A stretch of DNA of 64,000 nucleotides from Pseudomonadota bacterium (GTDB taxonomy: Bacteria; Pseudomonadota; Gammaproteobacteria; Steroidobacterales; Steroidobacteraceae): assembly GCA_018240525.1 (NCBI GenBank), contig JAFEFN010000013.1:248001-312000 (forward strand), read 5' to 3'. Numbering within the stretch: position 1 is the first letter of the stretch; every line of letters begins with the position of its first letter. This document shows positions 9,260 through 20,904 of the stretch, piece by piece. The notes under the pieces are model-generated. The model was given only the letters and a program-made list of their open reading frames with translations. It was not told where the DNA came from and did no database searches. Position numbers and translations under genes: made by a program.

Positions 9260-9308
9260 CCCGGAGGGGCGTGAAGGCAGCGGCGCCCTAGGGGACAATT
9301 TTTGGTCA

Positions 9309-9384
9309 TGGTGGGTGCTACAGGGATCGAACCTGTGACATTCGCCTTGTAAGGGCGACGCTCTACCAGCTGAGCTAAGCACCC
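9309..9384 (-). tRNA. tRNA-Val (anticodon TAC)
   Basis: A complete cloverleaf reads on the minus strand. Acceptor GGGTGCT pairs with AGCACCC, the D-arm is TTAGCTCAGCTGGTAGAG, the anticodon loop CTTACAA gives TAC, and the T-loop is GGTTCGATCC. Discriminator A and an encoded CCA end at 9309. It lies just downstream of lon. Confidence 0.97.
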
Positions 9385-9421
9385 GGCGGGGCCCAGGGAT
9401 CTTACAGCGCCGACAGGACCG

Positions 9422-9465
9422 CGCACACCCGGGGCCGGAAGGGTACCTCCGGCCCCGGGTGCGCC
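9422..9465 (-). terminator. hairpin downstream of lon
   Basis: A 14-bp GC-only-type inverted repeat (9426-9439 with 9449-9462) lies 20 bp past the lon stop and before tRNA-Val. No clear T-run follows, so it may stabilise the 3' end or slow RNA polymerase. Confidence 0.5.
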
Positions 9466-9484
9466 ACGCGAAAACGGGCTCCCG

Positions 9485-11959
9485 TCAGTGCGCCGGCGGC
9501 ACTTCCGACTTGATGCGACGCACGGCGCGGCGTGCGGGCTTCCCGTCACCCGGCGCCTCGGTCGTCGCCACGGCCTGGGACCCATCGGCCGCCTGTTGCG
9601 GCAGCGGCTGCTGCGTAAGTGCCACCGCGAGCACCTCGTCGATCCACTTCACCGGCTTGATCTCGAGGTTGCCCTTGATGTTGTCCGGGATCTCGACCAG
9701 ATCCTTTTGGTTCTCGTCCGGGATCAGCACGGTCTTGATGCCACCCCGGTGCGCGGCCAGCAGCTTCTCCTTCAGCCCGCCGATCGGCAGCACCTCGCCG
9801 CGCAGGGTGATCTCGCCGGTCATCGCCACGTCCGAGCGCACCGGAATGCGGGTGAGGGCCGAGACCAGCGCGGTGCACATGCCGATGCCCGCGCTCGGTC
9901 CGTCCTTGGGCGTAGCACCCTCGGGGATGTGCAGGTGCACGTCGAGCTTCTGGTAGAACTCGGGCTCGAGCCCGAGCACCGGCGCGCGGCTGCGTACGAC
10001 CGTCATGGCCGCCTGGATCGACTCCTGCATCACCTCGCCGAGCTGGCCGGTGTGCTGCAGCTTGCCCTTGCCGGGAACGACGGCCGCCTCGATGGTGAGG
10101 AGCTCGCCACCGACCTCCGTCCATGCAAGTCCGGTGACCTGGCCGATGCGGTTCTGGTCCTCGGCCTTGCCGTAGCGGAAGCGGCGCACGCCCAGGTACT
10201 TGTCCAGGTTGCGCGGCGTCACCGCCACGGACTTCTCGTCCTTCTTGTGCAGCAGCAGCTGCTTGACCGACTTGCGGGAGATCTTGGCCACCTCACGCTC
10301 GAGGTTGCGCACGCCCGCCTCGCGCGTGTAGTAGCGCACGATGTCCAGCAGCGCAGCATCCGAGACCTTCAGTTCGTCGGGCTTCAGGCCGTTGTTCTTC
10401 ATCTGCTTCGGCAGCAGGTAGCGCCTGGCGATGTTCATCTTCTCGTCTTCGGTGTAGCCGGGCAGCCGGATGACTTCCATGCGGTCCAGAAGGGGCGCCG
10501 GAATGTTCAGGCTGTTCGCGGTGCACACGAACATCACCTCCGACAGGTCGAGATCGACCTCGAGGTAGTGGTCGTTGAAGGTCGAGTTCTGCTCAGGATC
10601 GAGCACCTCGAGCAGCGCGGAGGATGGGTCGCCACGGAAGTCCATCGACATCTTGTCGACTTCGTCCAGCAGGAACAGCGGGTTGTGCACGCCGGCCTTG
10701 GACATGTTCTGCACGATCTTGCCGGGCATCGAGCCGATGTACGTACGGCGATGGCCGCGGATCTCGGCTTCGTCGCGCACGCCGCCCAGTGACATGCGCA
10801 CGAACTTGCGGTTGGTGGAGCGCGCGATGCTCTGGCCGAGTGAGGTCTTGCCCACCCCAGGCGGGCCGACCAGGCACAGGATCGGCCCGCGGAGCTTGTC
10901 GACGCGCTGCTGCACGGCGAGGTACTCCACGATGCGTTCCTTGATCTTCTCGAGCCCAAAGTGGTCCTCGTCCAGCACCTTCTGGGCGCGGGCAATGTCC
11001 TTGATGATCTTGGTGCGCTTCTTCCACGGCACCTTGACCAGCCAGTCGATGTAGTTGCGCACCACCGTGGCCTCGGCGGACATCGGCGACATCATCTTCA
11101 GCTTGTTGAGCTCGCCGGTGGCCTTCTCGCGCGCCTCCTTGGGCATGCCGGCCTTGGCGATCTTCTGCTCGAGGTCGGAGATCTCGTATCCGCCCTCGTC
11201 CATGTCGCCGAGTTCCTTCTGAATGGCCTTCATCTGCTCATTCAGGTAGTACTCGCGCTGGCTCTTCTCCATCTGCGCCTTGACGCGGCCGCGGATGCGC
11301 TTCTCGATCTGCAGCACGTCCATCTCGGACTCAATGGCCACCAGGATGTGCTCGAGGCGCTTCTTGACGTCGAGGATCTCCAGGACCTTCTGCTTCTCGG
11401 CGAGCTTGAGCGACATGTGCGCCGCGACGGTGTCGGCCAGGCGGCCGGCCTGCTCGATGCCCGCCAGCGCGGTCAGCACCTCGGGCGGCACCTTCTTGTT
11501 CAGCTTCACGTACTGCTCGAACTGGGAAATGACCGAGCGGGCGAGCACGTCCATTTCCTTCTCGTCATAGGCGTCGGCCGCGGGCAGCAGCGTGGCGTCG
11601 CACGAGTAGTACTCGCCGGCGTGCAGCTTCTCGATGCGCGCGCGGTCCACGCCCTCGACCAGCACCTTGACGGTGCCGTCGGGTAGCTTCAACAGCTGCA
11701 GTACGGTGGCGACGGTGGCGATGCGGTACAGGTCGTCCGCCTTCGGGTCATCCACGTCCGCCTGCTTCTGCGCCACCAGCATGATGCGCTTGTCGGTGCG
11801 CATGGCCACATCGAGCGCGAGGATCGATTTCTCGCGCCCGACGAAGAGCGGCAGCACCATGTGGGGATAGACCACCACGTCGCGCAGCGGCAGCACGGGC
11901 AGGTTTTGCAGCTCAGTCGGCAGGGAACTTGCAGGATTGGTTGCTTCGGACACGCTCAA
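9485..11959 (-). CDS. lon: ATP-dependent endopeptidase Lon
   Basis: 824 residues, normal for LonA. The N-terminal substrate-binding domain begins [23 protein letters not shown]. The long helical region is followed by the AAA+ module with Walker [12 protein letters not shown], Walker [10 protein letters not shown] and sensor VFVCTANS. The protease domain has the catalytic Ser in PKDGPSAG (about residue 689). Lon degrades misfolded and regulatory proteins in the cytoplasm. The listed start is TTG at 11959; a GTG two codons later (11953) sits better behind GAGGG and may be the true start. It is downstream of clpX in the conserved protease block, with a 160-bp gap that could hold its own stress promoter. 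Confidence 0.97.
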   Translation of the reverse strand: MSVSEATNPASSLPTELQNLPVLPLRDVVVYPHMVLPLFVGREKSILALDVAMRTDKRIMLVAQKQADVDDPKADDLYRIATVATVLQLLKLPDGTVKVLVEGVDRARIEKLHAGEYYSCDATLLPAADAYDEKEMDVLARSVISQFEQYVKLNKKVPPEVLTALAGIEQAGRLADTVAAHMSLKLAEKQKVLEILDVKKRLEHILVAIESEMDVLQIEKRIRGRVKAQMEKSQREYYLNEQMKAIQKELGDMDEGGYEISDLEQKIAKAGMPKEAREKATGELNKLKMMSPMSAEATVVRNYIDWLVKVPWKKRTKIIKDIARAQKVLDEDHFGLEKIKERIVEYLAVQQRVDKLRGPILCLVGPPGVGKTSLGQSIARSTNRKFVRMSLGGVRDEAEIRGHRRTYIGSMPGKIVQNMSKAGVHNPLFLLDEVDKMSMDFRGDPSSALLEVLDPEQNSTFNDHYLEVDLDLSEVMFVCTANSLNIPAPLLDRMEVIRLPGYTEDEKMNIARRYLLPKQMKNNGLKPDELKVSDAALLDIVRYYTREAGVRNLEREVAKISRKSVKQLLLHKKDEKSVAVTPRNLDKYLGVRRFRYGKAEDQNRIGQVTGLAWTEVGGELLTIEAAVVPGKGKLQHTGQLGEVMQESIQAAMTVVRSRAPVLGLEPEFYQKLDVHLHIPEGATPKDGPSAGIGMCTALVSALTRIPVRSDVAMTGEITLRGEVLPIGGLKEKLLAAHRGGIKTVLIPDENQKDLVEIPDNIKGNLEIKPVKWIDEVLAVALTQQPLPQQAADGSQAVATTEAPGDGKPARRAVRRIKSEVPPAH

Positions 11960-12120
11960 GCCCTCGATGGACCCATAGGAAACCGGCCGTGGCGTCTGTC
12001 AGACCACGACCGATGGCGTTTGTAACGCTAGTGTAGCGGGAATTGAGGCGCGCGCTGGCCGTTTCAAGGTGCGGCCTGCCGCGCGCTCGGGGTGCGCGGG
12101 CAATACGGCGGCTGCCGCCG

Positions 12121-13437
<1,317 letters not shown>

Positions 13438-13617
13438 CGATGTGCCTCATCCACGTAGGGCGCCTGCCATTTACCCTGCAAGCGCAGTTTCTTATAGCAC
13501 GGTCGGGCCATGACGCAAAGCACCCGGGCACCCGTAACTCCTTGTGCGCACGGGCTTTGTATGACGTGGTTCACCACTTTGACAATTGCTGCCCGCGCGG
13601 AGCCCTCGCGGGGCGTC

Positions 13618-14247
13618 CTACGCCTTGGTGGCCGGGTGCGGCACGAGGTCGCCGCGCTTGTCGAGCACCCCATCCACCAGCCCGTACTTGACCGCCTCGC
13701 TGCAGTCCATGAAGCGGTCGCGGTCGGTGTCCAGGCGGATCTGGTCGACGCTCTGGCCGGTGTGCTTGGCCAGGATCTTGTTCAGCCGATGCCGCGTATC
13801 GAGCATCTCCTTGGCGTGGATCTCCATGTCGGAGGCCTGGCCCTGGAAGCCGCCCAGCGGCTGGTGAATCATGACGCGGGCGTGAGGCAGGCAGAAGCGC
13901 TTGTGCTTGGCGCCGGAAGCGAGCAGCACGGCGCCCATGCTGGCGGCCTGGCCCACGCAGATGGTGCTCACGTCCGGCTTGATGAACTGCATGGTGTCGT
14001 AGATCGCCAGGCCAGAACTCACCACGCCGCCGGGGGAGTTGATGTAGAGGGCAATGTCCTTCTCCGGGTTCTCCGACTCCAGGAAAAGCATTTGCGCGAC
14101 CACGATGTTGGCCATGTAGTCATCGATCGGGCCGACGACGAAGATCAGGCGCTCCTTGAGAAGGCGCGAGTAGATGTCGTAGGCCCGCTCGCCGCGCGCG
14201 GTCTGCTCGACGACCATGGGAACCAGATTCAAATTGCGCTCGTTCAT
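13618..14247 (-). CDS. clpP: ClpP, proteolytic subunit
   Basis: 209 residues. The catalytic triad is visible: Ser103 in GQAASMG, His128 in MIHQPLGG and Asp177 in TDRDRF, with the spacing of the E. coli enzyme. YINSPGG is the substrate-binding strand. The start codon overlaps the trigger-factor stop by 4 nt (ATGA), so the two are probably translated from one message, as in other gammaproteobacteria. It forms the tetradecameric barrel with ClpX. Confidence 0.98.
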   Translation of the reverse strand: MNERNLNLVPMVVEQTARGERAYDIYSRLLKERLIFVVGPIDDYMANIVVAQMLFLESENPEKDIALYINSPGGVVSSGLAIYDTMQFIKPDVSTICVGQAASMGAVLLASGAKHKRFCLPHARVMIHQPLGGFQGQASDMEIHAKEMLDTRHRLNKILAKHTGQSVDQIRLDTDRDRFMDCSEAVKYGLVDGVLDKRGDLVPHPATKA

Positions 14248-15617
14248 GTGCCGCTCGCCTGTTCGTGGTGTTCTGCGCCGGACTCGGATGCCGGGCCGTG
14301 TTCATGTGCCTGGGCAGCATCAGCCTGCCCGAATCCAGTCATCTCCCTGAAAGTCGAGGCCTTTTCGGTCACCTGGGCGCGTGCCAGCACCCAGTCGATC
14401 ACCTGTTCCTCCAGGGCCCCGGACTCGATGCCGCGCATCGCGTCCTGATTCTGCAGATAGGCCCGCCGCGCCTGCTCGGGGTCCGGGTAGCTCTCGATGA
14501 GCTCGTTCAGACGTTCCTGCACGCGCGGGCGCTCCACCTGCATGTTATTTGCTTGCACAATCTGGGAAATCAAGAGCCCCAGGGCCACGCGGCGCCGCGC
14601 CGGCTCGAGGAAGGTCTCGCGCAGTGGCAGCTGGCTGGGATCCTGGATGCCCATGCGGCGGGCCATGTCCACCTGCAGCTGCTGCACCTGTTCATCGACC
14701 ATGGCGCGCGGCAGCTCGAGCGGGTTGGCACGAAACAGTGCATCCATCACCTGGACGCGCAGGCGGTTGCGCACGGCCCCGGCCAGCTCGCGCTCCATGC
14801 TCTTGCGGACCTCCGTGCGCATCTCCTCCATACCGCCCTGTTCGACACCGTAGGCACGGAAGAATTCCTGGTCTACCGCCGGAAGGGAGTGTTCCTCCAC
14901 TGCCTTAATGGATAGCTGCAGCTGCGCGCCCTGGCCAGCCACTTCCTTGTTCGGGTGGTTGGCGGGGAACACGGCCGAAACCGTGCGCTGCTCGCCGGCG
15001 CGGGCGCCCCTGAGGCCCTCCTCAAGCTCCGGCATGGTCTGGCGCGCACCGAGCACGACCTGCGCGTTCTTCACCTCGCCCTGGTCGATCGGCTTGCCGC
15101 CGATGAGCACCCGGTAATCGAATACCACGCGGTCGGTATCGCGTGCGGCGCGCTCGACGGCGGTGTACACCGGACGCTGCGCACGCATGTTCTCGATCAT
15201 GGCGTCCACGTCCGCATCGCTGACGCTGGCGACCGGCTTCTCGATCGCCAGGGTATCGAGCGGGTTCAGCTTGACCTCGGGAAGCACCTCGAAGTGCGCG
15301 GCGTACTTGAGGTCCGACTCGGGCTCGAGCGCGATAGGCTCGATGCGCGGCCCGGCGGCCGGGCGCAGGTTCTCCTGGGTCACCGCCTGGGCGAAGGAGC
15401 TGCGCATGAGATCGTTCAGCACCTCGGAACGCACCTGGTCTCCGAACTGCTTGGTGATCACCCCGAGCGGGGCCTTTCCGGGGCGAAAACCCTTCAGCCG
15501 CGCGGTGCGTGACAGCTGCTTCAAGCGCTGCTGGACCTCGCGCGTCACCTCGGTGGCGGGGACGGCCACTTCCAAGCGTCGGCCCAGGCCACCGGTGTCG
15601 GTCAGGGAAACTTGCAT
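14244..15617 (-). CDS. tig: trigger factor, ribosome-associated chaperone/PPIase
   Basis: 457 residues from the ATG at 15617. The N-terminal ribosome-binding domain begins [17 protein letters not shown] and contains the ribosome-docking signature GFRPGKAP. The FKBP-type PPIase domain follows ([19 protein letters not shown]). The C-terminal helical arms include [13 protein letters not shown] and [16 protein letters not shown]. The open frame continues to 15764, but that part is the tRNA-Leu gene read through and is not protein. It is the first gene of tig-clpP-clpX-lon. Confidence 0.97.
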   Translation of the reverse strand: MQVSLTDTGGLGRRLEVAVPATEVTREVQQRLKQLSRTARLKGFRPGKAPLGVITKQFGDQVRSEVLNDLMRSSFAQAVTQENLRPAAGPRIEPIALEPESDLKYAAHFEVLPEVKLNPLDTLAIEKPVASVSDADVDAMIENMRAQRPVYTAVERAARDTDRVVFDYRVLIGGKPIDQGEVKNAQVVLGARQTMPELEEGLRGARAGEQRTVSAVFPANHPNKEVAGQGAQLQLSIKAVEEHSLPAVDQEFFRAYGVEQGGMEEMRTEVRKSMERELAGAVRNRLRVQVMDALFRANPLELPRAMVDEQVQQLQVDMARRMGIQDPSQLPLRETFLEPARRRVALGLLISQIVQANNMQVERPRVQERLNELIESYPDPEQARRAYLQNQDAMRGIESGALEEQVIDWVLARAQVTEKASTFREMTGFGQADAAQAHEHGPASESGAEHHEQASGT

Positions 15618-15685
15618 CGATTCGGTCCTCAGCAGGCGGGAATCTCCCGATTCCACGCGAAATGATAGTGAATGAGACGGGAAAC

Positions 15686-15770
15686 TGGTGCGAAAGGAGA
15701 GACTCGAACTCTCACGGGTTGCCCCACTGGCTCCTAAGGCCAGCGCGTCTACCAGTTCCGCCACTTTCGC
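15686..15770 (-). tRNA. tRNA-Leu (anticodon TAG)
   Basis: A class II tRNA with a long variable arm, on the minus strand. Acceptor GCGAAAG pairs with CTTTCGC, the D-arm is TGGCGGAACTGGTAGACGC, the anticodon loop CTTAGGA gives TAG, the T-loop is GTTCGAGTC, and CCA is encoded (15686-15688). It sits about 70 bp upstream of tig. Confidence 0.97.
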
Positions 15771-16002
15771 CCGTGCCGTGCCCTCCGGTCGGGCCGGATG
15801 CTTACCTTTCGGCCGTGCGCTCGGGGTTGTTCATTATAGCGTATAGGTCGGTCCCTCCCGGCAGGTCCGACAGGGCACGGTCGAGTCGCTCAGGGTCCGT
15901 TCGCGCACTGCCGGGTTGCGCCGGGGCCAGCGCGCGCCCGCATCACCAACTGATTGAAAAAACTAGTCTTTATGGCCCCCGAGGTGCACGCGGGCCGGCG
16001 AA

Positions 16003-16070
16003 GACGCCGTTGGCACTTGCCGGGAGGCGTCCTGCCCCGGGGAGCGTTACCCGCAGAACCGTGACGCTCC
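16003..16070 (+). promoter_or_regulatory. two consecutive hairpins in the leader before the radical SAM cluster
   Basis: The gap 15771-16172 has no supported gene. About 100 bp before the first radical SAM start it carries two inverted repeats: GACGCC/GGCGTC (16003-16008 with 16026-16031) and GGAGCGT/ACGCTCC (16041-16047 with 16064-16070). The pair could be a structured 5' leader. I could not match it to a known cobalamin, SAM or c-di-GMP riboswitch consensus. Confidence 0.3.
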
Positions 16071-16172
16071 TCGGTCGTACTTACCCATAGGTCGCCGGAG
16101 CACGCCGTGCCACAATCGCTCACAACAGGGTCAGCACGCACGTGTCGCCGCGCGCTGGAGAGAAAAAACGTA

Positions 16173-17624
16173 ATGCTTTCAATCCTGGTCGGTCATTCCT
16201 ACTTCCTGAGGCTCGACCCGAAGCAGTTCGAGCGCGCCAAGCCCTATCCCCCATTAGCAACACTGCAAGTGGCCGCCTCACTGCGCGAGGCCGGACATCA
16301 GGTGGCCCTGTTCGATGCCATGCTCGCCGAGGGCCTCGGCGAATACGAACACAAGCTGGCGCAGGCAGCGCCCCAACTCGTGGTCCTCTATGAGGACAAC
16401 TACAACTTTTTGACGAAGATGTGCCTCGCCGCGATGCGCGAGGCCTGTCTGCGGATGATCGCGCTTGCCCGTGCCGCAGGTGCACGGGTCGTCGTTGCCG
16501 GCTCAGACGCGACCGATGCGCCGGAGGCGTACCTCGCCGCCGGGGCCGACATCGTTCTGCGCGGAGAGGGCCTGGATACCCTGGCGACGCTGGTCCGGCG
16601 GCTCGACACGGACATTAAGGCCCCTCCGGCCCGGCTGACCCAGCAGCTCTCAGGGATCACCTACCTGGAGGCGGGGCTGCCTCGGCAGGTGGATGAGCCC
16701 CAGGTGCCAAGCTTCGTGGCCCAGCCGGAACTGCCCGCCTGGGACCTGGTGGACATCGAGCGCTATCGCGCCGTGTGGGTGAACGCGCACGGTTACTTCA
16801 GCCTCAACATGGCCGCCTCGCGGGGCTGCCCTTTCCGCTGCAGCTGGTGTGCCAAGCCGATCTGGGGCAACCAGTACAGCCAGCGCAGCGCCGAGTCCGT
16901 GGCCGCCGAGTTCACCTACCTCAGGCACCGCTTCAACCCGGACCACATCTGGTTCGCCGACGACATCTTCGGCTTCCGTCCCGCCTGGGTGCTGCGCTTC
17001 GCCCACGCCGTACGCGAAGCCAACGCAAGCGTACCCTTCACCATCCAGACGCGTGCGGATCTGACCACCGAACCCATGGCGCAGGCATTGCGGGAGGCCG
17101 GCTGCGCGGAGGCCTGGCTCGGGGCGGAGAGCGGCAGCCAGCGCATCCTGGATGCCATGAACAAGGGCACGACAGTGGCGGAGATCAAGGTTGCGCGGGC
17201 ACGTCTCAAGGCACACGGCATCCGTGTCGGATTCTTCATCCAGCTTGGCTATCTTGGGGAGCAGATCGGCGACATCCTCGCCACGCGCGACCTGCTGGAG
17301 ACGGCTCGGCCCGACGATGTGGGGGTGAGCGTCGCCTACCCGTTGCCCGGCACTAAGTTCTTCGAGCAGGTGAAGGGCCAATTCCTCAACGGCAAGCGAC
17401 ACTGGAAGGACAGCGGGGACCTCGCCATGATGTTCCGGGGCACGTACAGCTCGGACTTCTACCGCGCCATCCGCGATCTGCTGCACGAGCAGGTGGCCAT
17501 GGTGCAGCTGGATACCCCGGAACACGCCGAGCGCTACGAAATCGAGCAACAGCGCCTGGCGAGCCGCTGGAGCGACCTCAAGAGCACCGAAAGCCGCTTC
17601 CGCGCCACGCCCGCCTCCCGCTAG
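16173..17624 (+). CDS. B12-binding-domain radical SAM protein (first of cluster)
   Basis: 483 residues from the ATG at 16173 (GGAGAG upstream; the frame starting at 16107 lacks a site). The N-terminal half is a cobalamin-binding-like Rossmann domain (PPLATLQVAASLREAGHQVALFDA ... VVVAGSDATDAPEAYLAAGADIVLRGEG), without the DxHxxG of classical B12 enzymes, as is common in this superfamily. The radical SAM core has CPFRCSWC (Cys at about 219, 223 and 226) binding the 4Fe-4S cluster, then WFADDIFGF and AWLGAESGSQRILDAMNKG. Enzymes of this type methylate or rearrange inert carbons. The substrate is unknown. It lies 13 bp before a related radical SAM gene. Confidence 0.88.
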   Translation: MLSILVGHSYFLRLDPKQFERAKPYPPLATLQVAASLREAGHQVALFDAMLAEGLGEYEHKLAQAAPQLVVLYEDNYNFLTKMCLAAMREACLRMIALARAAGARVVVAGSDATDAPEAYLAAGADIVLRGEGLDTLATLVRRLDTDIKAPPARLTQQLSGITYLEAGLPRQVDEPQVPSFVAQPELPAWDLVDIERYRAVWVNAHGYFSLNMAASRGCPFRCSWCAKPIWGNQYSQRSAESVAAEFTYLRHRFNPDHIWFADDIFGFRPAWVLRFAHAVREANASVPFTIQTRADLTTEPMAQALREAGCAEAWLGAESGSQRILDAMNKGTTVAEIKVARARLKAHGIRVGFFIQLGYLGEQIGDILATRDLLETARPDDVGVSVAYPLPGTKFFEQVKGQFLNGKRHWKDSGDLAMMFRGTYSSDFYRAIRDLLHEQVAMVQLDTPEHAERYEIEQQRLASRWSDLKSTESRFRATPASR

Positions 17625-17637
17625 AGCGGCCCTGCCG

Positions 17638-19020
17638 ATGGGACAGATTCTCCTGACGCACGGCTACTTCCTCGCCGAGGACGAGAAGGAGCAGGCGATC
17701 ATGAAGCCGTACGCTCCCCTGGGCCTGCTCTACATCAGCGCCTACCTGAAGGCGCGGGGTCACGCGGTCGAGGTGTTCGACAGCACGTTCGGCGAGCGTG
17801 CCGACCTGATTGCCGAGCTCGAGCGCACCCCGGGCGGAATTCTCGGCATCTACACCAATCTCATGACGCGCTCCTCCGTGCTGCGTATCCTGGCCGCGGC
17901 CCGCGCCAACGGCTGGCGCGTCATCCTCGGTGGCCCGGAGAGCGCAAACTACGCCGAGGAGTACCTGGCGCGCGGCGCGGACGTCATCGTCATCGGGGAG
18001 GGCGAGCTCACCGTCGACGAGTTGCTCGGCGCCCTACCCGCTAGCGGCGTGCACGCCCTGCATGGGGTGCGCGGCATCGTCTTCCGCGACGCCGGTGGCG
18101 CCTGCGTGCGCACCCCCGAGCGGCCCAAGGTCCCGGACCTGGACGCGCTGCCGCTGCCGGACCGCGGCGCCATCGACATGCACCGGTACGTGGATGTCTG
18201 GCGCCGGCACCATGGCAGGGGCAGCGTCAATCTCATCACGGCACGCGGATGCCCCTACAAGTGCACCTGGTGTTCCCACGCAGTCTACGGCTACTCGCAC
18301 CGGCGCCGCAGCCCGGCAAACGTCGTGGACGAGGTAGCGGAGATCGTCGAGCGCTACCAGCCCGAGCAGCTGTGGTACGCGGATGACGTATTTACGATCA
18401 GCCACCCGTGGCTCGCCACCTACGCGGCCGCGCTGCGCGCGCGCGACCTGCACCTGCCCTTCGAGACCATCACGCGTGCCGACCGCCTGCAGACGGAGGC
18501 CGCGGCGGCGGCCCTGGCGCAATTGGGGTGCTACCGCATCTGGATCGGCGCCGAGAGTGGCAGCCAGCGCATCCTGGACGCCATGCGGCGCGAGGTAACG
18601 CTCGCGGAGGTGCACCGCGCGGTCCAACTCGCGCGCTCCCACGGTATCCAGGTCGGGATGTTCCTCATGTGGGGCTACGAGGGCGAGGAACTCGAGGACA
18701 TCGCGGCCACGGTCGCGCTGGTGCGTGAGGCAAACCCGGATACCTTCCTCACCACGGTCTCGTACCCCATCAAGGGAACGCCGTACTTCGATGCGGTGCG
18801 CGAGCGTGTGCGCATGAGCCAGGAGTGGGACCAGGGCTCAGACCGCGACTACCAGATCGCCGGACGGCGCGGGCGCGACTACTACCGCATGGCGGATACG
18901 TGGCTGCGCAGCGAGGTGGAGGCCGGCCGTTTGGAGAGCTCAGACCCGGGCCAGGCGGCGCAGCTGCGCCTCGCGGCACGGCAGGCGCGCGACGCGCTGG
19001 CGAACTTCACGCCGCAATGA
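17638..19020 (+). CDS. B12-binding-domain radical SAM protein (second)
   Basis: 460 residues, 13 bp after the first one and clearly a paralogue. The N-terminal B12-like domain starts GQILLTHGYFLAEDEKEQAIMKPYAPLGLLYISAYLKARGH and holds ILGGPESANYAEEYLARGADVIVIGEGE. The radical SAM motif is CPYKCTWC (Cys at about 205, 209 and 212), followed by LWYADDVFTI and RIWIGAESGSQRILDAMRRE. The shared ADD and AESGSQRILDAM segments suggest both act on similar substrates or in sequence. A methyltransferase follows 25 bp downstream. Confidence 0.88.
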   Translation: MGQILLTHGYFLAEDEKEQAIMKPYAPLGLLYISAYLKARGHAVEVFDSTFGERADLIAELERTPGGILGIYTNLMTRSSVLRILAAARANGWRVILGGPESANYAEEYLARGADVIVIGEGELTVDELLGALPASGVHALHGVRGIVFRDAGGACVRTPERPKVPDLDALPLPDRGAIDMHRYVDVWRRHHGRGSVNLITARGCPYKCTWCSHAVYGYSHRRRSPANVVDEVAEIVERYQPEQLWYADDVFTISHPWLATYAAALRARDLHLPFETITRADRLQTEAAAAALAQLGCYRIWIGAESGSQRILDAMRREVTLAEVHRAVQLARSHGIQVGMFLMWGYEGEELEDIAATVALVREANPDTFLTTVSYPIKGTPYFDAVRERVRMSQEWDQGSDRDYQIAGRRGRDYYRMADTWLRSEVEAGRLESSDPGQAAQLRLAARQARDALANFTPQ

Positions 19021-19045
19021 GCAGCCGGTCACCGGCACAGGCCCC

Positions 19046-19801
19046 GTGACGGAAAGCGCCCGCGGCACGGGTCGCAACATCGCGGGCGCTGAATACGTCA
19101 GCGCCCTCAGCACCCGCCCGTCGGATCTCCGCGCGCGCGATGCCTTTCGCGCGCGGGCGCTGGAGCTGGTGCCCGCCGGCGGGCTCATCTACGACTTCGG
19201 CGCCGGGCCGGGCCTGGACGCGCGTTACTACGCAGAGCACGAGCGCCGCGTCGCCGCCTACGACATCGACCCCGAGATGTGCCGCTACTTCGCCGACTAC
19301 TGCGGCGAACTCATCCGTGCCGGCCGCATCAGCCTGGACCAGGGCAGCTACGCGCAGTTCCTCGCGAGCGCGCGCACGCGCGGAAACGTGGACCTGGTGA
19401 CCGCCAACTTCGCACCGCTCAACCTCGTCAGCGACCTGCCGGGGCTGTTCGCCGCGCTGGCGGGGCTGACCCGCCCGGACGGCTGCGTACTGGCGAGTGT
19501 TCTCAGTCCCTACTACGTCGGTGACCTGACGTACCGCTGGTGGTGGCGCAACCTTCCCCTGCTGCTGCGCCGTGGTGAGTTTGCAGTACCGGGTGCGCAG
19601 GCGCTCATCTGGCGGCGGCGACTGCCCGCCTACGCCGCCGCCAGCGCACCGTGGTTCACGCTGGAAAGTGCATACCCGGGAACCACGCACTCACTGGGCC
19701 GCGTCTCGGTCCGCGGCGTAGCTGCCGGGGCACCGGGCGCGTGGCTCAGCCTCACCCGCTCCCGCTACATGTTCCTGCTGTTCCGGAAGCCGGTACGTTA
19801 G
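19046..19801 (+). CDS. class I SAM-dependent methyltransferase
   Basis: 251 residues from the GTG at 19046. The SAM-binding motif I is LIYDFGAGPGLDARYY; motif II is VAAYDIDPEMCRYFADY. VDLVTANFAPLNLVSDLPGLFAALAGLTRPDGCVLASVLSP corresponds to motifs III and IV, with FxPLN replacing the DPPY/NPPY of N-methylases, so a C- or O-directed enzyme is more likely. It is the third gene of the plus-strand arm. Its stop overlaps by 4 nt the stop of the convergent glycosyltransferase. Confidence 0.85.
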   Translation: MTESARGTGRNIAGAEYVSALSTRPSDLRARDAFRARALELVPAGGLIYDFGAGPGLDARYYAEHERRVAAYDIDPEMCRYFADYCGELIRAGRISLDQGSYAQFLASARTRGNVDLVTANFAPLNLVSDLPGLFAALAGLTRPDGCVLASVLSPYYVGDLTYRWWWRNLPLLLRRGEFAVPGAQALIWRRRLPAYAAASAPWFTLESAYPGTTHSLGRVSVRGVAAGAPGAWLSLTRSRYMFLLFRKPVR

Positions 19802-20904
19802 GCGCGCGGCCGCAGTCGCTCATAGAGCGCTTCGAAAGCGCGGGCCGTGAAGCCCGCATCCTCTGCCAGAGCGCGCCCCTGCGCGGCGCGCGCCAGCTCA
19901 AGCCGGCCGTTCTCGTCGCCGAGCAGCTCGAGTACCGCGCCGGCAAGGGCCCGTGGGTCGGCGACCGGCACCACACGGGCGGCGCGCGGAGCCCACTCGG
20001 ACAGGAGTCCGACGTCGGTCCCGACGGTCGGCACACCCGCGACCGCCGCCTCCAGCACGACCACCGGCCCGGCCTCGTGCCGGGAAGAGACCAGCATCAG
20101 ATCGGCTCGTTCCAGCAGGACCCGCAATGGCCTCTGCGGAAGAAATCCATGGAACGTCACTCTATCGGCGAGCCCGAGGTCGACGGCGAGCCGCTGGATC
20201 CGGCCGTCCAGGACGTCCTCCCCCACGAGGTCAAGGTGAAATGCCATCCCGGCCCCGCGCAGCACGCTCAGCGCCTGCAGCAAGGTCGTCTGGTCCTTGA
20301 CACGGTTGAGGCTCGCCACATGGATCAGGCGCGCGGTCGAGCCGGGCACGCGCCGGCGCGGCGCGCGCGGCGGGTGCTGGTCAACATCGATCCCGAGCGG
20401 CAACCTGTCGGCGCGAACCCCGATCTGTGCGAGTGCGCGCACCATCGGGGCGCTGGCAGCGCTCACGTGCGCAGCGGCGCGCAGCACCAGCGCTTCACGC
20501 AGCCGGCCTCTCCAGGACAGACCGCCGCCATAGTCAATGTCCGGTACCGCAGCCAGCTCCCCGCCGGCGACATGGACCAAGGCGGGCACGCCGAGCAGCC
20601 GGCCCGCAGTGACCGCCACGAGTCCCGGGTCGGCTGACCAGATCGACTGGATGATGTCGAAGGGCGCTGCACGGTGCGCTGCGCGCAAGGCCTGGATGGC
20701 GCGCACACGTGGCCGCGGCGAGCCGATGTTGTCCACATCGGCGCCCAGCAAGCGCCAGTGTCCCGGCCGTGCCTGCTGCCGCAGCGCGAATACCCGTACC
20801 TCGTGGCGCGCTGCGAGGCGCGAAATCAGCGCCAGCAACACCGGGATCACCCGGTACTCCGCGGAAGGATCGACTCCTCCCGGGACGACGAGGCCGATTC
20901 TCAT
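19798..20904 (-). CDS. GT4 family glycosyltransferase
   Basis: 368 residues from the ATG at 20904. N-terminal MRIGLVVPGGVDPSAEYRVIPVLLAL is a GT-B fold with acceptor-side Rossmann domain. The C-terminal donor domain has the retaining-GT4 signature HEAGPVVVLEAAVAGVPTVGTDVG, an E-x7-E pair. VHVAGGELAAVPDIDYGG lies in the acceptor-site region. The start overlaps the HprK-like gene stop by 4 nt (ATGA), indicating translational coupling. It is the last gene of the minus-strand arm of the radical SAM cluster. The donor sugar is unknown. Confidence 0.88.
   Translation of the reverse strand: MRIGLVVPGGVDPSAEYRVIPVLLALISRLAARHEVRVFALRQQARPGHWRLLGADVDNIGSPRPRVRAIQALRAAHRAAPFDIIQSIWSADPGLVAVTAGRLLGVPALVHVAGGELAAVPDIDYGGGLSWRGRLREALVLRAAAHVSAASAPMVRALAQIGVRADRLPLGIDVDQHPPRAPRRRVPGSTARLIHVASLNRVKDQTTLLQALSVLRGAGMAFHLDLVGEDVLDGRIQRLAVDLGLADRVTFHGFLPQRPLRVLLERADLMLVSSRHEAGPVVVLEAAVAGVPTVGTDVGLLSEWAPRAARVVPVADPRALAGAVLELLGDENGRLELARAAQGRALAEDAGFTARAFEALYERLRPRA

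Noticed and set aside
9488..11686. Long plus-strand frames over lon
   Set aside because: His/Leu/Arg-rich antisense shadows of a conserved gene.
15618..15764. N-terminal extension of trigger factor beginning MAELVDALALGAS
   Set aside because: This is the tRNA-Leu gene translated; a common false annotation.
16003..16070. Cobalamin or c-di-GMP riboswitch
   Set aside because: Two hairpins are present, but no box sequence of either class was recognised; kept only as a structured-leader possibility.
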